The position numbers and the translations under genes are program-made. Shown here piece after piece: positions 13,065 through 25,099 of a stretch of 64,000 nucleotides of DNA. The notes beneath the pieces are model-generated. The model did no database searches and was not told the origin of the DNA. It worked only from the letters and a program-made list of their open reading frames with translations. The first letter of the stretch is position 1. Each line of letters starts with the position of its first letter. Source of the stretch: Amoebophrya sp. A120 (taxonomy: Eukaryota; Sar; Dinophyceae; Syndiniales; Amoebophryaceae); NCBI GenBank assembly GCA_905178155.1, contig CAJINV010000013.1, positions 3,249,396 to 3,313,395 on the forward strand. Reading direction: 5' to 3'.

Positions 13065-16000
13065 GAGTTCTCGCACATGGACAAATCTTGGGTCGAGGGG
13101 GAAGAAGAAATCCTTGCACATATTAAAGCAGTATTTTTTTAAGCGGCGATCGAAGCTAATTACATCCGTAAACAAAATTAAAGGCGACCCTGATTGAGTA
13201 TCTGAGATAAGCCTTTGCTTTTGGTTTCTCCTGTATAGTTCTATACAGGGGGCACCGAAGACAACCAAATTAGCTTCGCCTCTCACCGAGCGACTGCTAT
13301 ACAAGAAAAGTGCAGCGACGAAAAATGTCCAAACAAGAACTGAACTGACGGAAGATTTTGGAAGCTTTTTTTTCGGCTCGAAAGGCATCCACCCATTTTT
13401 CGTCTCGAAACGAATAAGTACGAAACTGCCAGGACATTATAAACACGACGACGCCCAGCATTATAGCGACCCACCTTTGTAGGTGAAATGGACCAATGAG
13501 TCACCTTTGCAAGCACTAGCTCTTGCTCTACAGCTTGCAATGCAGCTACATATCTACTTACTTTCTCTTTCTGAGACTACAGACAAAACCCATGAAAAAT
13601 AGCTACTTCTCTGTCATGGTGTTTACATTCTGCTGCTTATTTTTTTTTCGATTATGCTACTTCTGATTTTGCTTGCTACTTTATTTTACTATCGAATATG
13701 CTACTGAAAATCAATGAAATACGTATGGAGACACGGAGCTCCTCATGCGAAAATGCGTTAGGTCGTGAATTCCGTATTCGACGACTTATCTGAAGATGAG
13801 GCAGGTTGAGACTTGAGAACGTTTTTGCACGCTATTCAACACCCCGCGGGGTCTGCGCTCTCAGTCTCTCAAATTATTTTTTTTCGAGTGGTAGTAACTG
13901 TGAGTGGTTCAGAAGTATTTGCTTCCGACTTACCTTCTGCTGTATTGATCTTTTCGTAAAATTCATACTGGCAGGAGGTGATGTTGAAAGCATATACTTA
14001 CAATGCGCTAGTATTATATTGGTGATGCTGATGACGTAGTTATTATTGACAAAACTAACGGTAACGTGGAGAGAAAGATAAAGAAGGAGTCGGCGATCCT
14101 TCTGTTCTGTCATTGAGTGGCCCATGCTGTCTGTATATTTACTACCCTTTTTCCTTGAAATAACGCTACCAATGCCTCAGTTCTATGACATTTACCAACC
14201 GGTGTAAATGTTCTTTTTCTTGAAGAAGTCCTAGCCGCACACAGATGCGAAACGGAGCTTTTTGGACGATGTCCGCGCGATCCTGACAACATCGAGTTTA
14301 AAGGCTTGAGAAAAAAAGCCTGGTCGAGGCAGAAGTACTAGTAGGGAACTCTGGACAGGTCCGCCATTGCCTTGCACCAGTGCAAACTGCGCTCTATGAG
14401 ACCACGACAGAATATGAACATTTTCAAGACTTGCCAGAGACAGCCGAGATGAGATAGAGATAACATTGATGGAGAGAGAGAAGAACACATAGAGATTCCG
14501 GACGATACACTGCACATATTTGAGAAAAACCAGAATAATGGAGAGAGAAGAAATGAATACAGACATATGCACCAAGATGCACGAAACTGGATGAGCGAGC
14601 CGAACCAAGATTAACGAAGCGCGACACAACTCAGCGGAGAGACACCAGACACGCAACCCAGAGACAGCACAACTGAGCAGGAGGAAGCTGTCAGCTTTTT
14701 CACGATGGTGAGGACCATGATGATCCTGCGTATGGGAAACTTCTTCCCTGATCGACGCGGGCCTTCCAATATCGTCCGAAAATTATAGGACTTGTGCTAA
14801 GAACGCAGTTACGAAATACAAGGTAACTATGCTGCTTTAGTGTACAAACACAATTTTTATGTAGGACAAGTATGTAGTTGGACGCACAACAACGCTGGTT
14901 TACCTGTTTTATCGCTCCTCTCAGTAGAGCGACGGAACGACCAAGGAGGAAGTAAAGTGTAAGATGCTTTCATATTCTTCGAATGAATTTTGAAGACATG
15001 TGGTGTTTCTGTTTTCCATACTTGAACTTGACGTCGACTTTTGACGACATTTCTATGCCGGAGTATGATTAGGTGCATGTGGATGTTGTGGGGGGTGCGC
15101 CTGGAGCTTTTGGCTTCAATCCACCAATCAGCACACTAGAAAATCTTAGCTGTCGAGCTTAGTCCCACCTGATATGCGTATGTAGTAAGCCGTACAGCAT
15201 GTTTCCGCTTCCCTCCAAAGAAAACCGACGACTCTGAACTAATCGAACCCATTTATCATTATCGCGGACGTCGAATCATGACCGACACTGCAACGATGAC
15301 AAGCTTTTCTGCCAAAGTAACAATACGCTTACGCATATTACGCATTAGAAGATGCTGCTCCAAAGAAATGCACGACTAGCCACTTGCTTCTTTTGATCCT
15401 GTTGCCGTCTTCCTGTACTAGTTGTACTTCTGGTCTGCATGTAAACAATTTGTTAAATTATTTGTGATCTTACTTCTGATCATATTTACCCGCTAGCGAA
15501 AAGCAAAGGCACCGCACGCACAGCTGTTCGTCGAGAAACTAGTTCGACAGATCATTGTTCATCTTTTCAGCCGCGCAACTATTACACATAGGACCACATC
15601 AAGGAAAGAGACAACGAACTGCATGGAGCCGGAAGCTAAAGTCGATTGTATGAAACGAAAAGGCCACACACCTGCTCCCACGAGAACTGCGGCGTCTCGC
15701 TTGATGACTGACTGCCCTCGCATAGCTCAGCAACGCTACCTGTGTCTTGTTCGCAGCGCTACCGCTAGTACAAGTTCTCGGTCCATCTTTATCTCGTTCG
15801 AATCCAATGACTCGTTAACTGTCCTCGCACTAGCTCGGCTTCGAAAGGTTGTTCTTTACTTTGAATTTTTGAAGACTTTCGTTGTTACTTGTTAGCTGAG
15901 GTACGTATGGAATAAGGTGCATCTTCAACGAACGCTGTCTATCAGGGATGGTTCGGAAAAGAATAGAAAAAGAGGGTCGCTCCTTCGTCTAAAAACTCGT

Positions 16001-17131
16001 AGACTAGTTGGATCGTTGCCCGATATTAGCATTCGAGAGAGAGACATTGACACCGGTTCGTCTGTACCTGCTGAGCAGAGCGAGGGAACTAGTTGCTTCA
16101 ACGAGGATGAGAGGAAAGAGTCGAGAGTTAGGAAGCGACGAGTATGTCGATGCCAATATCGTTTACTTCCCGGGACTGCTACTGTTAGATTCCTGCTGAG
16201 CAACATCGCTCAGGATGTGCAAACTTTGGATCGTCATTTTCGTTCGCGATACAACGTTATCTACCTTCGCAGGACTCCATTGCACTGAATGCATGCTATC
16301 TGTATGACGAGAATGAGCTATCATAACAAGCACCAGTTTCGCTTTCGGTGCCTAGTGTTGCTGTTGCACTTTCGAAATACCGCGATTTTCAGTTCCAGGA
16401 CGACTCATATCTTCTCTGGCATTAGTCATCCTTAGTGTTGAGCTTTATTTATTCGGGCGCTGTTTTTTTCAAGAGACTAAAGATTAATTTTGATGTTACC
16501 GTTATTTTGGTCGTCGCGCAATTTGTTATTTCATTCCAGTTCTTCATCGGTCGTAGCGATATTCACATTTGGAGAGCATCGATCGCTCGACGGTGCCTCG
16601 CCGCACATCGTTCTTATGTCCGGTGAAGGGTCGTGCACGGCTTCTCCCCGCGTGGATCTTCTTCAGTGAGACCTGCTCTTCGTACACTAAGTGTGAAATT
16701 ACCGCCGGCCGCTTTCCAAGAGGGGCAGTTCCTGCCGAACAAGAAAAACGAAAACCTGGCAGAGAAGAGCTGGCTTTCGGATGCAGTGGAACATGCTAAG
16801 CATTGAGAAGTAGAGCAGCTTCCTGGCCGCGCCACGGACACAGCGTGGTTGTGCAAATTGATCATGTCAACACGCTGCGGAAGAACGGTTTTTTTTGAAA
16901 CCCAACTTCTCTGATGAGAGAGACGAAACCGAGGAACACGAACATGGACCCAACTTCTACCGTGCTTGACGATGCAAGGCTTCAACATCTTCCGCAAAGA
17001 AAGCTTGACAATATCGCTAAGTGGCGAGGACCAGTCCTGCGATACATCACCCGGTGAAAATAGAACACCCCGAAGAAATCAAGAAAGCTGGAACAACTAC
17101 CACAGCATCTTCAGCAAGAAATATTAGCGCC
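13065..17131. other. 4 kb without a recognisable gene
   Basis: Both strands carry only short frames with no motifs. A 9-bp perfect hairpin with a 2-base loop sits at 13230-13249 (cctgtatag / ctatacagg). The part from 14400 to 14700 is purine-rich (gagagagaa runs). The region may contain UTRs, a non-coding transcript or an unrecognised gene with many small exons. Just before the next gene a GTG-initiated extension (17021) is open, but the ATG at 17132 is the better start. Confidence 0.4.
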
Positions 17132-20100
17132 ATGAAGGCCATCGAGCCTGATCCACCCGGCAGCATGCAGCTAGCCACACTACAACCAGGCTCGCAGCCT
17201 GGTGTAGTCCAGGGTGTGGTGGCCAAGCCGAAAAAATCCAAGCTCGCGACTTTGCAGAGCGCCACGTCGATCAAAGAGATAACCGACCTGATTATGGTAC
17301 CGGAATGCGGACCGCAAGAGATAGCGCTGCTGAAGGTGGTGTGCTTCGGGCTGATACTGTACCTCGCCTGTCTGATCCCGGTCATCATCATGTCCTGCGT
17401 GACCACGAAGACCTGCGACGTGGGGGACGTGCTGGGCCCGACGGATTACTGCAAAGAGTATGGGCCGGGGGAGAACCCCATACTCACCGGCGGGGACATC
17501 TGCACCGTTGTTTGCGGTAAAATAAGTAGGAAACTTTGATGAAGATAGAGATACTGATAGGTTGAGCAGTGATCTACTTAAACTTCAATTTTGATTTTAC
17601 ATTGCAATATTATGCAGTCGATGTTTATTGTTATTGAGACGTTCTGTTTTTTTTCACTCAGATAAAAAACGAAAACCCAACAAAAGAAATAGAATCTTGT
17701 AATTGTTCCAACGCACCATGACTACAGGCGGCAAGGAGGCAAATCGGCGGTACTACGAGCCGGTGCTCGAGTGCAGCGACGGCAACCTGGAGGACGCCGA
17801 CACGGGCACGGCGGTGGCTTCCGTGTGTGCGATGCTGCCGCTTTCGCTGACGGAACTGTCGGAGGACGAGGCGATGGCAGCGTTTGCGGAGGCAAACAAG
17901 CCGGGGAACGTGCTTTTGACCGGGAAGTGCGTGGGCGCCACCGAACGGGAGATCCCCAACATTAACGCCGTATGGGATTCTCAAACGTTACATTCTCAAC
18001 TGTTACATGATTTGTCATGCAAAACTACCATCGTAATCCATTAACGCTGGACCGCACGGCCCAGAAATGATTTCAAAACAATTTCAAACTACTTTCAAAC
18101 TGTGGGGCTTTTCAAAAATCAAAGCTCCAATGGCGCGGCCTGCGTGCTAGAAGGCGCTGCGGTTTGGTCTTGATGTTTCGGCGCATTTGCTTCTTTTTCG
18201 CCCAGTTCAGACCGCTGCGGGCTGAATCCAGCGGAGGAGCTAGTGCGCCACTGTGTGCGTTGGGTCGCGCCGAAGTGCGTGGCAATATACTTGGGCCGAA
18301 ATACGGCTCTCGTCGTTGGCCAACTCTACATTGCCCGCGGGTCGTAACTCCGATCCGAACGGCCACAGGATAGACTCGCAGCGTCCATGTGACGCTGGGT
18401 TTCTCGGCTTCGTTAGGTGGGCGCCTGCGAGCACCGCAGTCTGTTGCATGGGTTCCTCCCCTGCCCCTTTTTTCGTCGCAAGGCAAGCCAAAAAGCGCCC
18501 TGCGACCGTCAGAAGCAGACGTTGCGCCCGGAGGGCAGCATCGCCGAGGGAAGCAAGCGCGGCGGGCTTCGGGATGGGCTCTGAAGAACCAGCGCGCGGG
18601 CGACTTGCCGGGGAAAATTCCTCGTCTTGGTGTTGCAGTGGTCCGCGCGCCTGCTCGTAGGTCGCGAGGCTACCTGAGACGGACGGGAAGAGGACGCAGA
18701 CGGGGCCGCGGCGGGGATAGTCTCCCTCGCGGCTCTGCGCTACGTAGTCAACGTCGCGCCGTGAAGGCGAAGGGCCGCCTGGAGCATGCGGCATCCTTCC
18801 TGCAGCGCGTGGCCGCTCTTCGGAGCAAATTTGCGACGCCCGACAGGACAAGGAGGAAAGCCGGAGGGGGTGGGCCCCTGGTTCAGTAAACTCCATCGGG
18901 CGGCGACACCCGCTGGGCAAAGAAAGAAAAATAGGGCTTGGGCACATTCCAAATAATATCATCAAGGCATTTCAAAACGCCATCAGAATTCTGTCAGAAT
19001 TCCGTTCCCCGATGGGTAGCTTGGTTCTGACGGAATTCTGACGGAATCTGACGGAATTCTGACGGCATTTTGAATATCGTCTTGATGACGTTTTGAAATT
19101 GGCCAAAATGCTTGATGACGTTTTGAAATTGCGCAGGAGGCTTGATGGGATTTTGAAAGCGAGCGAGATGGCCGATGGCGTTTTGAAATCAGCGAAGGGC
19201 ATTGATGGGCTTCGGAATTTCCGAAGGGCAGCCGTCGGCAATTCGGTGGGGCCTCGCGTACCGGTGTGCGAAGCGGTCCATCGGGCAGGGGCGTGCAGCT
19301 CTTCGCCCGTGTCGATGCCGATTGCCGCGAAGCCCCGCAGCCCACTGATTGCCAACGAGCCGCGCCGCCGGGCCCTTGGCGCAGGCACTACCTGCCGGCG
19401 CCGGTATTCTTGGGAGAGGTGCCGCGCCTGCCCGATTCGTATCGCCCGTGCCGATCGGGGGTGGGCGTGGGCGCCCCGTGTCTTGCTGCCCATGGCGCAG
19501 TGTCTATGCCTGTATGGGGTTGCCAAACCGGGGCGGCAGCCAGGCGCCCGGCGCCCATTATTTGATTGTGGCGCCCCTGCGTGCGGCAGGTTTGCTCCGC
19601 CAGTGTAAATCGCTCGGGCCCATCGCGTACTGTCACATGTTGCAAAGGCCGGCGCCGCTCCGGGTGTGGGGCTCCGTGTGGAAAGGCCACACCAGACGCG
19701 CGGGCCCCGACATTCATGGCCGCGGGCGGCCCGTCGTTAGGCCCGCCAGCTCTTTGGCGGGCTTTTGGCATTCCCGTTGCAGTCAAGTTTGTGGGGCTGT
19801 ATGCAATGAAAAATCGCACACCGCGGAGGCCCGCGGGGTTGCCACAGCATGAAAATGCTGGAATTTTGAAATTGCTTTGAAATTGGTTTGAATTAGAATT
19901 ACAGCCCGCGCAGTCTAGAGTTAAAATCCACAAGATCAAGCTGCTTCGCATGACAAATTTGCGAAGGGCTAAAGAGCACCTAAATCTGCGCGGGATTTGT
20001 AATGCAATTTCTGCAATTTTCCCCCTTTCACTGTTGCGGTTCTTGCATTACAAATTCATGTAACAATTGAGAATGTAACGTTTGAGAACGCCATACGCCG

Positions 20101-23100
20101 CCCAACCGTGTTTGGAGGGCAAGTTCATTTCCCCAGTATCAAATGTAAAAATGTCTGGGTCTGGAAGAATGCGAGATTTATCATGCACGTTTTGCATGAG
20201 CCATGATGTCTGTGATGCATACCCTAGCAATACAGATTTTTTGCAGGCTTCTTGATGCCTATTCCGCATGACAAATGCCTTCTCAGCGTAGGAATGCAAA
20301 AATGTCTAGGTCTGGAAAGTTGTGATGCTGGGTGGCGTATCACGAAGAGGCCACAGGTGCTGGCTCAGCATGACAATTTTCTGAGCTTCTAGGTGTTGCC
20401 TATTCTGCATGACAAACTGCGTTTCTGCATCGCGCTGTGTTCAGATTAGCTTTTAGCTTGCTGCTTTAGATCACCTTCCGTTTTCTCTTTTTTCATCGAC
20501 ACAGATGCAGGTTGAAGATCGATTTGTATGACGGCAGGAGCTTCAAGTAGAAGATCACTAGGGTTTACTCATCGGGGAGATAACCTCGTACAAAATCGGC
20601 ACCCTTTTTTTTACTTTCTTTTACCACTTTCCTAGCGCTATAAGCTCCTGCCGGGGTCTGGTCGAGAAGGCAGACCGAGATCAGCGGATCCGTTTCTTTT
20701 TGTTCCTCCAGTGTGGAGCGGCAGCACCATCGTGGTGCTTTTTTTCCCCGCGACGCGATCGCTGGATCCTAGTAGCGCTAGACCCCTTTTCGCAGGCGCT
20801 CCTAAAGTGAGCCTTTTGCCGGTGCTGGCGCACTAAAAAAGAACCTCGAGACGGGGAAAAGCAGAAGCACGAAAGAGAAGACGGAGGCGGGGCACAGAAG
20901 AAAAGGGGAGTGGGGCATTAGGGAAAAAGAAGAGAAAAAAAGACGAGCGGGGGGGAAGGACTAAAGAACAAAAAAAAGAGCTGCAACTGTCTGGGAGTTT
21001 GCATGTCGAAGTCGTTCGGACTAGGTTTATTACCAAAGTGGCGCCAGGGATGCTAATTTAAAGACTGCGCTAAGGCAGCGCCCCCCTTCCCCAAGGGGTC
21101 CCCCCGGGGCGGGCGCGGTGGCGGCTCTGCAAGCGCGGAGCTCCGCGGGCCGATTCTCTGAAAACGCATACAAAAGGGTGCGGGAAGCAGATCGGTAAGA
21201 AGTGTTTGAAAGGGGCACGCCGTTGGGTCGTCCGCCATCGTGATAGGATCGCCGTGTCTGATCATTGGACCCCCTGTATATTTTTTAGCGCGCAACCGGT
21301 CACAGAAGTAAGTCTTTGAGCAAGTTTGTAAGACTAACCCATCAAGGCAATACTGGAGCTCCACCTTGCTCGCGGGCTTGGATGGTAAGGCAGGTCAGCC
21401 ACACATAGCGCCCACTGGTTGTAGCCATGCGTAAGCAATCGATAGCGGTTTTGCAGGTGCAGCCGGGTGGTAGTTAGGAAGTGGGCCGCGTCTCCACCTA
21501 GGGGTATCGGCAGAGGCTAAATCTGTTCTAACGCCCAGGTATTGGCAGAGGCTAAATCTGTTCCAACGCCCACCCGCCAGGAGTTAAATGGTACTACTAC
21601 TACTACTACCAGCGTAGCAAAAATTGCATTCCCTACTTTGGTACTCATGCAATACAGATTTTTTTGGAATCCAAATGCAGCATCACAAGTTCCATTCTTC
21701 CAGACCCAGACATTTTTACATTTGATACCCGGGGAAAAAGTGCAACGTGAACTGCAAGTCGGGGTACTTTCCCACCGTGGAATCGCAGGAGTGCCGCCGC
21801 CCGGAAATGCTGCTACAGCCGGTGCACACCACCATCCAGTGCCTCGTCCAGTCGGAGCTCAACGCCTGGCGCGCGGAGATGCGCGCCCGCCCCTGCTTCC
21901 GCGACCAGCACTGCAACGGGAAGGGCGTGGCCATCCGGAACCAGGTGACTCTGGAGTGCAACTGCGCCTGCGAGCCGCCCTTCGTGGGGCTGACCTGCGA
22001 ACACGAGGTGCGGGAGTGCCTGCTGCCCGAGATCGAGAACGCGGGCAAGCCGCCCTGCCAGGAGGGCTGGACCACCTACGTCCGCGGGCCCACCTGCACC
22101 GTCGTGTGCGCGCAGGACTACTTTCCCGCCATCCCGGTGCTGCGGTGCACGGGGTCCAACCTGGTCCCGGCCACCGGCGAGTGCCGCGGGGGCCCCATGC
22201 CCCCGACGGTCTGCGTCGTGGCCACCTTGTCGCTCTCCGGCCTGTACGTGTTCTTCGTCGTGGTCGTGTACGGCCTGTACTTTTGGCGCAACTGGCGCGT
22301 GAAGCGGGACCTGACCAAGATTTACGCCGGCGACCCGAAGTGCACCATGGTCGCGGAGGAAAACCACTTTTCCGGGGGGCAGACCAACGTGCTGAAGCCG
22401 TCGCAGACCGCGAAGCAGTACCAAAAGTCGAAGCGGGAACGGATGCCCATCCACCGGACCAACGAGTTTGGGGAAGTGGAGGTGGGCGGCGCGGAGAAGC
22501 TGGACTACGGCTCCAAGTCGGAGGAGCAGACGCGGCGGGAACTGCACAAGTTGTCCGAGTTGGCGGACTTGTCCCGGCAGAACGCGCTGCAGAAGGACAT
22601 TCCGTTGGTGGAATCCGCCTACATGTCGGCGTACGAGGGCTTTCTGGTGGAGGAGAACTACGAATCCGCAAGTAAGCTGGTGCGGGAGGGGTACCTTTTA
22701 GAAGCTATACATTGCAAAAATGTCCGTGTCTGGAAGGTTGCTCCTGAGGTTTGTGATGCTGTGTCTGCTTGACACGGAAGGTGTGCCATGCAAGGCCTAG
22801 CATCACAGGTTTTGAGACGGTTTCCCAATGCTAAATCCGCATGACAAAAACCTTCGTTCGGCGACAGGAAAAGGAGCGCCTTTTGCTGTCTAAGCATGAC
22901 AGATTTTTGTGTGATCCAAGTATGCAGCACAAGTTCGCATCCTTCCAGACCCAGACATTTTTGCATTTGATAGAAGCAGAGTTAGACCAACTGGAAGAGG
23001 AGCGTCTCGTGGACGACGTCTTGCGGGAGAAAGAAAAACAAGCAGCGTTGGAGTTTGACGCGAGGAATCCGGTGTTCCAGGTGGAAGACCACGAAGACCC

Positions 23101-25099
23101 CGACACGCTGCTCCTCATGGCACCGACGGACCAAAGGTAAGCACGACTTTAAAACAAAGTCGCACTTCGTTCATCGACGTGTCGCGGGCTAGGAGTTGGT
23201 TAGACGTGAAAATGGCATGGCTGAATGAAAAAGCATTGCGTCGTGATAAGTAGATTGCCAACCAGCATTCCTAAACAGTGAACACCATTCGCAAGTTTTC
23301 GCGAAAATAAAAAGGTGCAAAAATCAGCATACGCTGAATAAGGTAAGGACGAAAAAAAAAAAACTGGCTGCTAAAATAATTTCAGGTACGCCGTCGACCA
23401 TTCCGGGCTCCCGATTCGCGACCCACTGACTGGTGGCACCGATCTCCGATACCAGGCGCCGCTCGTGGAGAACGCCGAGGTCCCGTCGCTCGCGGAGCAG
23501 GCGGACTGGGTAAACGAGTTCAACAAGTGCGACAACGAGACGAAATCCACAAAGCTGCAGAAGGAGGCCGTGCTAGAAATATTAGAGCGCTACGAGAACG
23601 GGAAGTGCGACTTTCTATCGATCCCGCAATTGGAGGCCGCGAAGGACGTGTTGGAGCGGGCGAAAGCGATCGCCGACGCGGTGGACTGCTGGCCGCTGAA
23701 CAAACGATGCCGAGGGATGATGAAACGCGTCGCGGAGCTGAAACAAGTGCAGCAGGAGCAGCTAGACGAGAAGGTCGACCTGTTGATGCGCTCCGTCGCG
23801 TCAAAGAACCCGGAACAAATCGAAGCAGCCATCGAGGAAACTATGTTTCTGAAGGAGCAGTACCCAGTATCCGGGGTGAATTCTTGTTGCGAAGCCGAAC
23901 TGGTCAAGTTGCCAAACTTGTCGCGCGGATGAGATTATAAATGCATCTGTTCCATGAAAACATTTTTCTCATTGACAAGCACAATGAGAATGACCACAAG
24001 TTTGCAAGCTGCGCCGAGGCGGCCGGCACAAGTTTTCATTGCATATCCTGCGCTAATTGGACGATGGCACATGGTCGCGCAAGAAGTGGTTACCGACGTG
24101 ATAAGGGTACTGCAGTAGCTGTTTTCATATATGATTTCTGAGAAAATAAAGCACCCGTGATGCCATGCTAATGCATGGCGCAAAAATCGATATCGCTCAT
24201 GATCGATCAGGTGAGTAGACGTAGAGACTACGTACTTCGACGTCCAAGGAAGCGGTAGTACCGTTGTACTAGAAGTTCCACAAAAATTCCACATGTCTTA
24301 AAACAACTTACTTCTGCAGAAAGCGGCAAAGAAGAAGTCCCAGGAAGAGAAAGAGGTGAAGAAGATGATGGGGCTCATTGCGGATTACGACATTGGTCCG
24401 AAGGAGATCGTCCAGGCCGTCAAAGAGAAAGACGTTCCCAAGCTTCGCGCCGGTTTGAACGTTATGCATATGGAAGAGTCTGTCACTTGTACTTATTGCC
24501 TCTTGAACTTTGACAACAAAGAAGTCAAGTGAGGATCCGCGCACCACAAGTTGAAAATATAATGTCACCTACTTCATTTTTCACCATATTAGAATTTGCA
24601 TTTTTATTCGTCTTCTTGTTCTTCATCTTCTTCTTCCACGCAAGAGGTACATACTAGTAGCAGACTTTTGCACATTTTCATACTGGCCTTCGTCTCGCCA
24701 AACACGCGGGATCCGGACACGGGGATGACATTGCTCCACCTAGCTGCGATTAACTTCGATCAGCAGGTTTTTCTCCTCTTAATCAAGAAGAAGGCGGACG
24801 TGAACCTGTTGACGTCCCCGGACTGCCACGACGTGTGGGACCTGGCCAGCAGCTACGTGCGCGGGTTCATGAAGCACAAACTGAAGCTGAAGGTGCCCAC
24901 CGACCGGGTTTTCCTAGAGGACGACGAGGCCACGGTGAACTCCATGCTGATGTCTGCGGGGAGAAGTAGTGGCGGAGCAGCCGAGAGCAGCAGCAAGTCG
25001 CCGAGAAGGGGCGGTGGAGCATCCTCTTCATCTGCAGCAAAGTCTACCTCATCCCCCACAAACGCAGGAGCCGGAAACAAGGGCAGCGCGGCAAAGTAG
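17132..25099 (+). CDS. Receptor-like transmembrane protein with Sushi-like, EGF-like and ankyrin modules
   Basis: Eight exons (17132-17516, 17728-17970, 20101-20136, 21733-22705, 22978-23136, 23386-23866, 24320-24468, 24688-25099) sum to exactly 946 codons. A hydrophobic helix follows about 70 residues (KVVCFGLILYLACLIPVIIM). Next come Cys-rich Sushi-like units (CLEGKFISPGKKCNVNCKSG across the 36-base exon; CQEGWTTYVRGPTCTVVC) and one EGF-like unit (CNCACEPPFVGLTCEHE). A second helix (VATLSLSGLYVFFVVVVYGL) is followed by a basic stop-transfer. The cytosolic part has charged coiled-coil-like stretches and ankyrin repeats (GMTLLHLAAINFDQQVFLLL), then a Ser-rich tail. Four introns are introner elements, two of them over 1.5 kb; the first, fifth and sixth follow GT-AG. 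The architecture suggests an adhesion or signalling receptor; ligand and partners are unknown. The boundary at 23866/24320 is the least certain. Confidence 0.75.
17971..20095 (+). mobile_element. Giant (2.1-kb) introner-like element, family A
   Basis: Flanked by a perfect 5-bp duplication CGCCG (17966-17970 and 20096-20100). Begins TATGGGATTCTCAAACG and ends CGTTTGAGAACGCCATA. The inverted arms extend about 45 bp with few mismatches. Inside are further inverted arms (18065-18110 against 19850-19890), a GC-rich core with overlapping open frames on both strands but no recognisable protein, and a 30-bp tandem array. Splicing after the right CGCCG restores the frame of the receptor-like gene. Confidence 0.85.
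19081..19230 (+). repeat. 30-bp tandem array inside the giant introner
   Basis: Five degenerate 30-bp units, the first two beginning cttgatgacgttttgaaatt. The same motif appears inverted just upstream (18961-19050, caaaacgccatc), so the array could fold back on that flank. Confidence 0.85.
20137..21727 (+). mobile_element. 1.6-kb introner-like element, family D
   Basis: Begins TATCAAATGTAAAAATGTC and ends GACATTTTTACATTTGATA, a near-perfect inverted pair that extends about 15 bp further on each side (gggtctggaagaa arm). Target duplication CCCAG (left) and CCCGG (right), one mismatch. Splicing after the right copy joins 20136 to 21733 in frame. A partial second arm (tgcaaaaatgtctaggtctg near 20306) suggests one introner inserted into another. 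No protein or known RNA is recognised in the core. Confidence 0.85.
21503..21572 (+). repeat. 35-bp tandem duplication in the family D introner
   Basis: Two adjacent 35-bp copies (ggtatcggcagaggctaaat and ggtattggcagaggctaaat at their starts) differing at two positions. It lies in the core of the 1.6-kb element; function unknown. Confidence 0.9.
22706..22972 (+). mobile_element. Introner-like element, family D, standard size
   Basis: Perfect duplication GAAGC on both sides (22701-22705, 22973-22977), with two more matching bases because the element termini agree. Arms carry the same tgcaaaaatgtc...gtctggaagg sequence as the 1.6-kb copy upstream. Neither border can be GT-AG. Splicing after the right GAAGC gives the continuous peptide YLLEAELDQLEEER. 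Confidence 0.9.
24469..24682 (+). mobile_element. Introner-like element before the ankyrin exon
   Basis: Starts TATGGAAGAGTC and ends TTTTCATA. Arms are weakly paired and the flanks ATGCA and CTGGC have diverged. Removing it plus 5 bases gives GLNVMHFVSPNTRDPDTGMT, a sensible ankyrin lead-in, which is the main support. Confidence 0.6.

Noticed and set aside
15623-16288. Two small open frames (90 and 123 codons)
   Set aside because: No recognisable composition, motif or neighbouring exon; both strands are equally open there.
18240-19951. Long frames on both strands in the core of the 2.1-kb introner
   Set aside because: Overlapping frames in a GC-rich repeat; no transposase, reverse transcriptase or other motif was recognisable.
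21108-21150. gggcgcggtggcgg resembling the Alu/SRP RNA 5' domain
   Set aside because: The match ends after about 13 bases; the conserved following bases and the partner sequences are absent.
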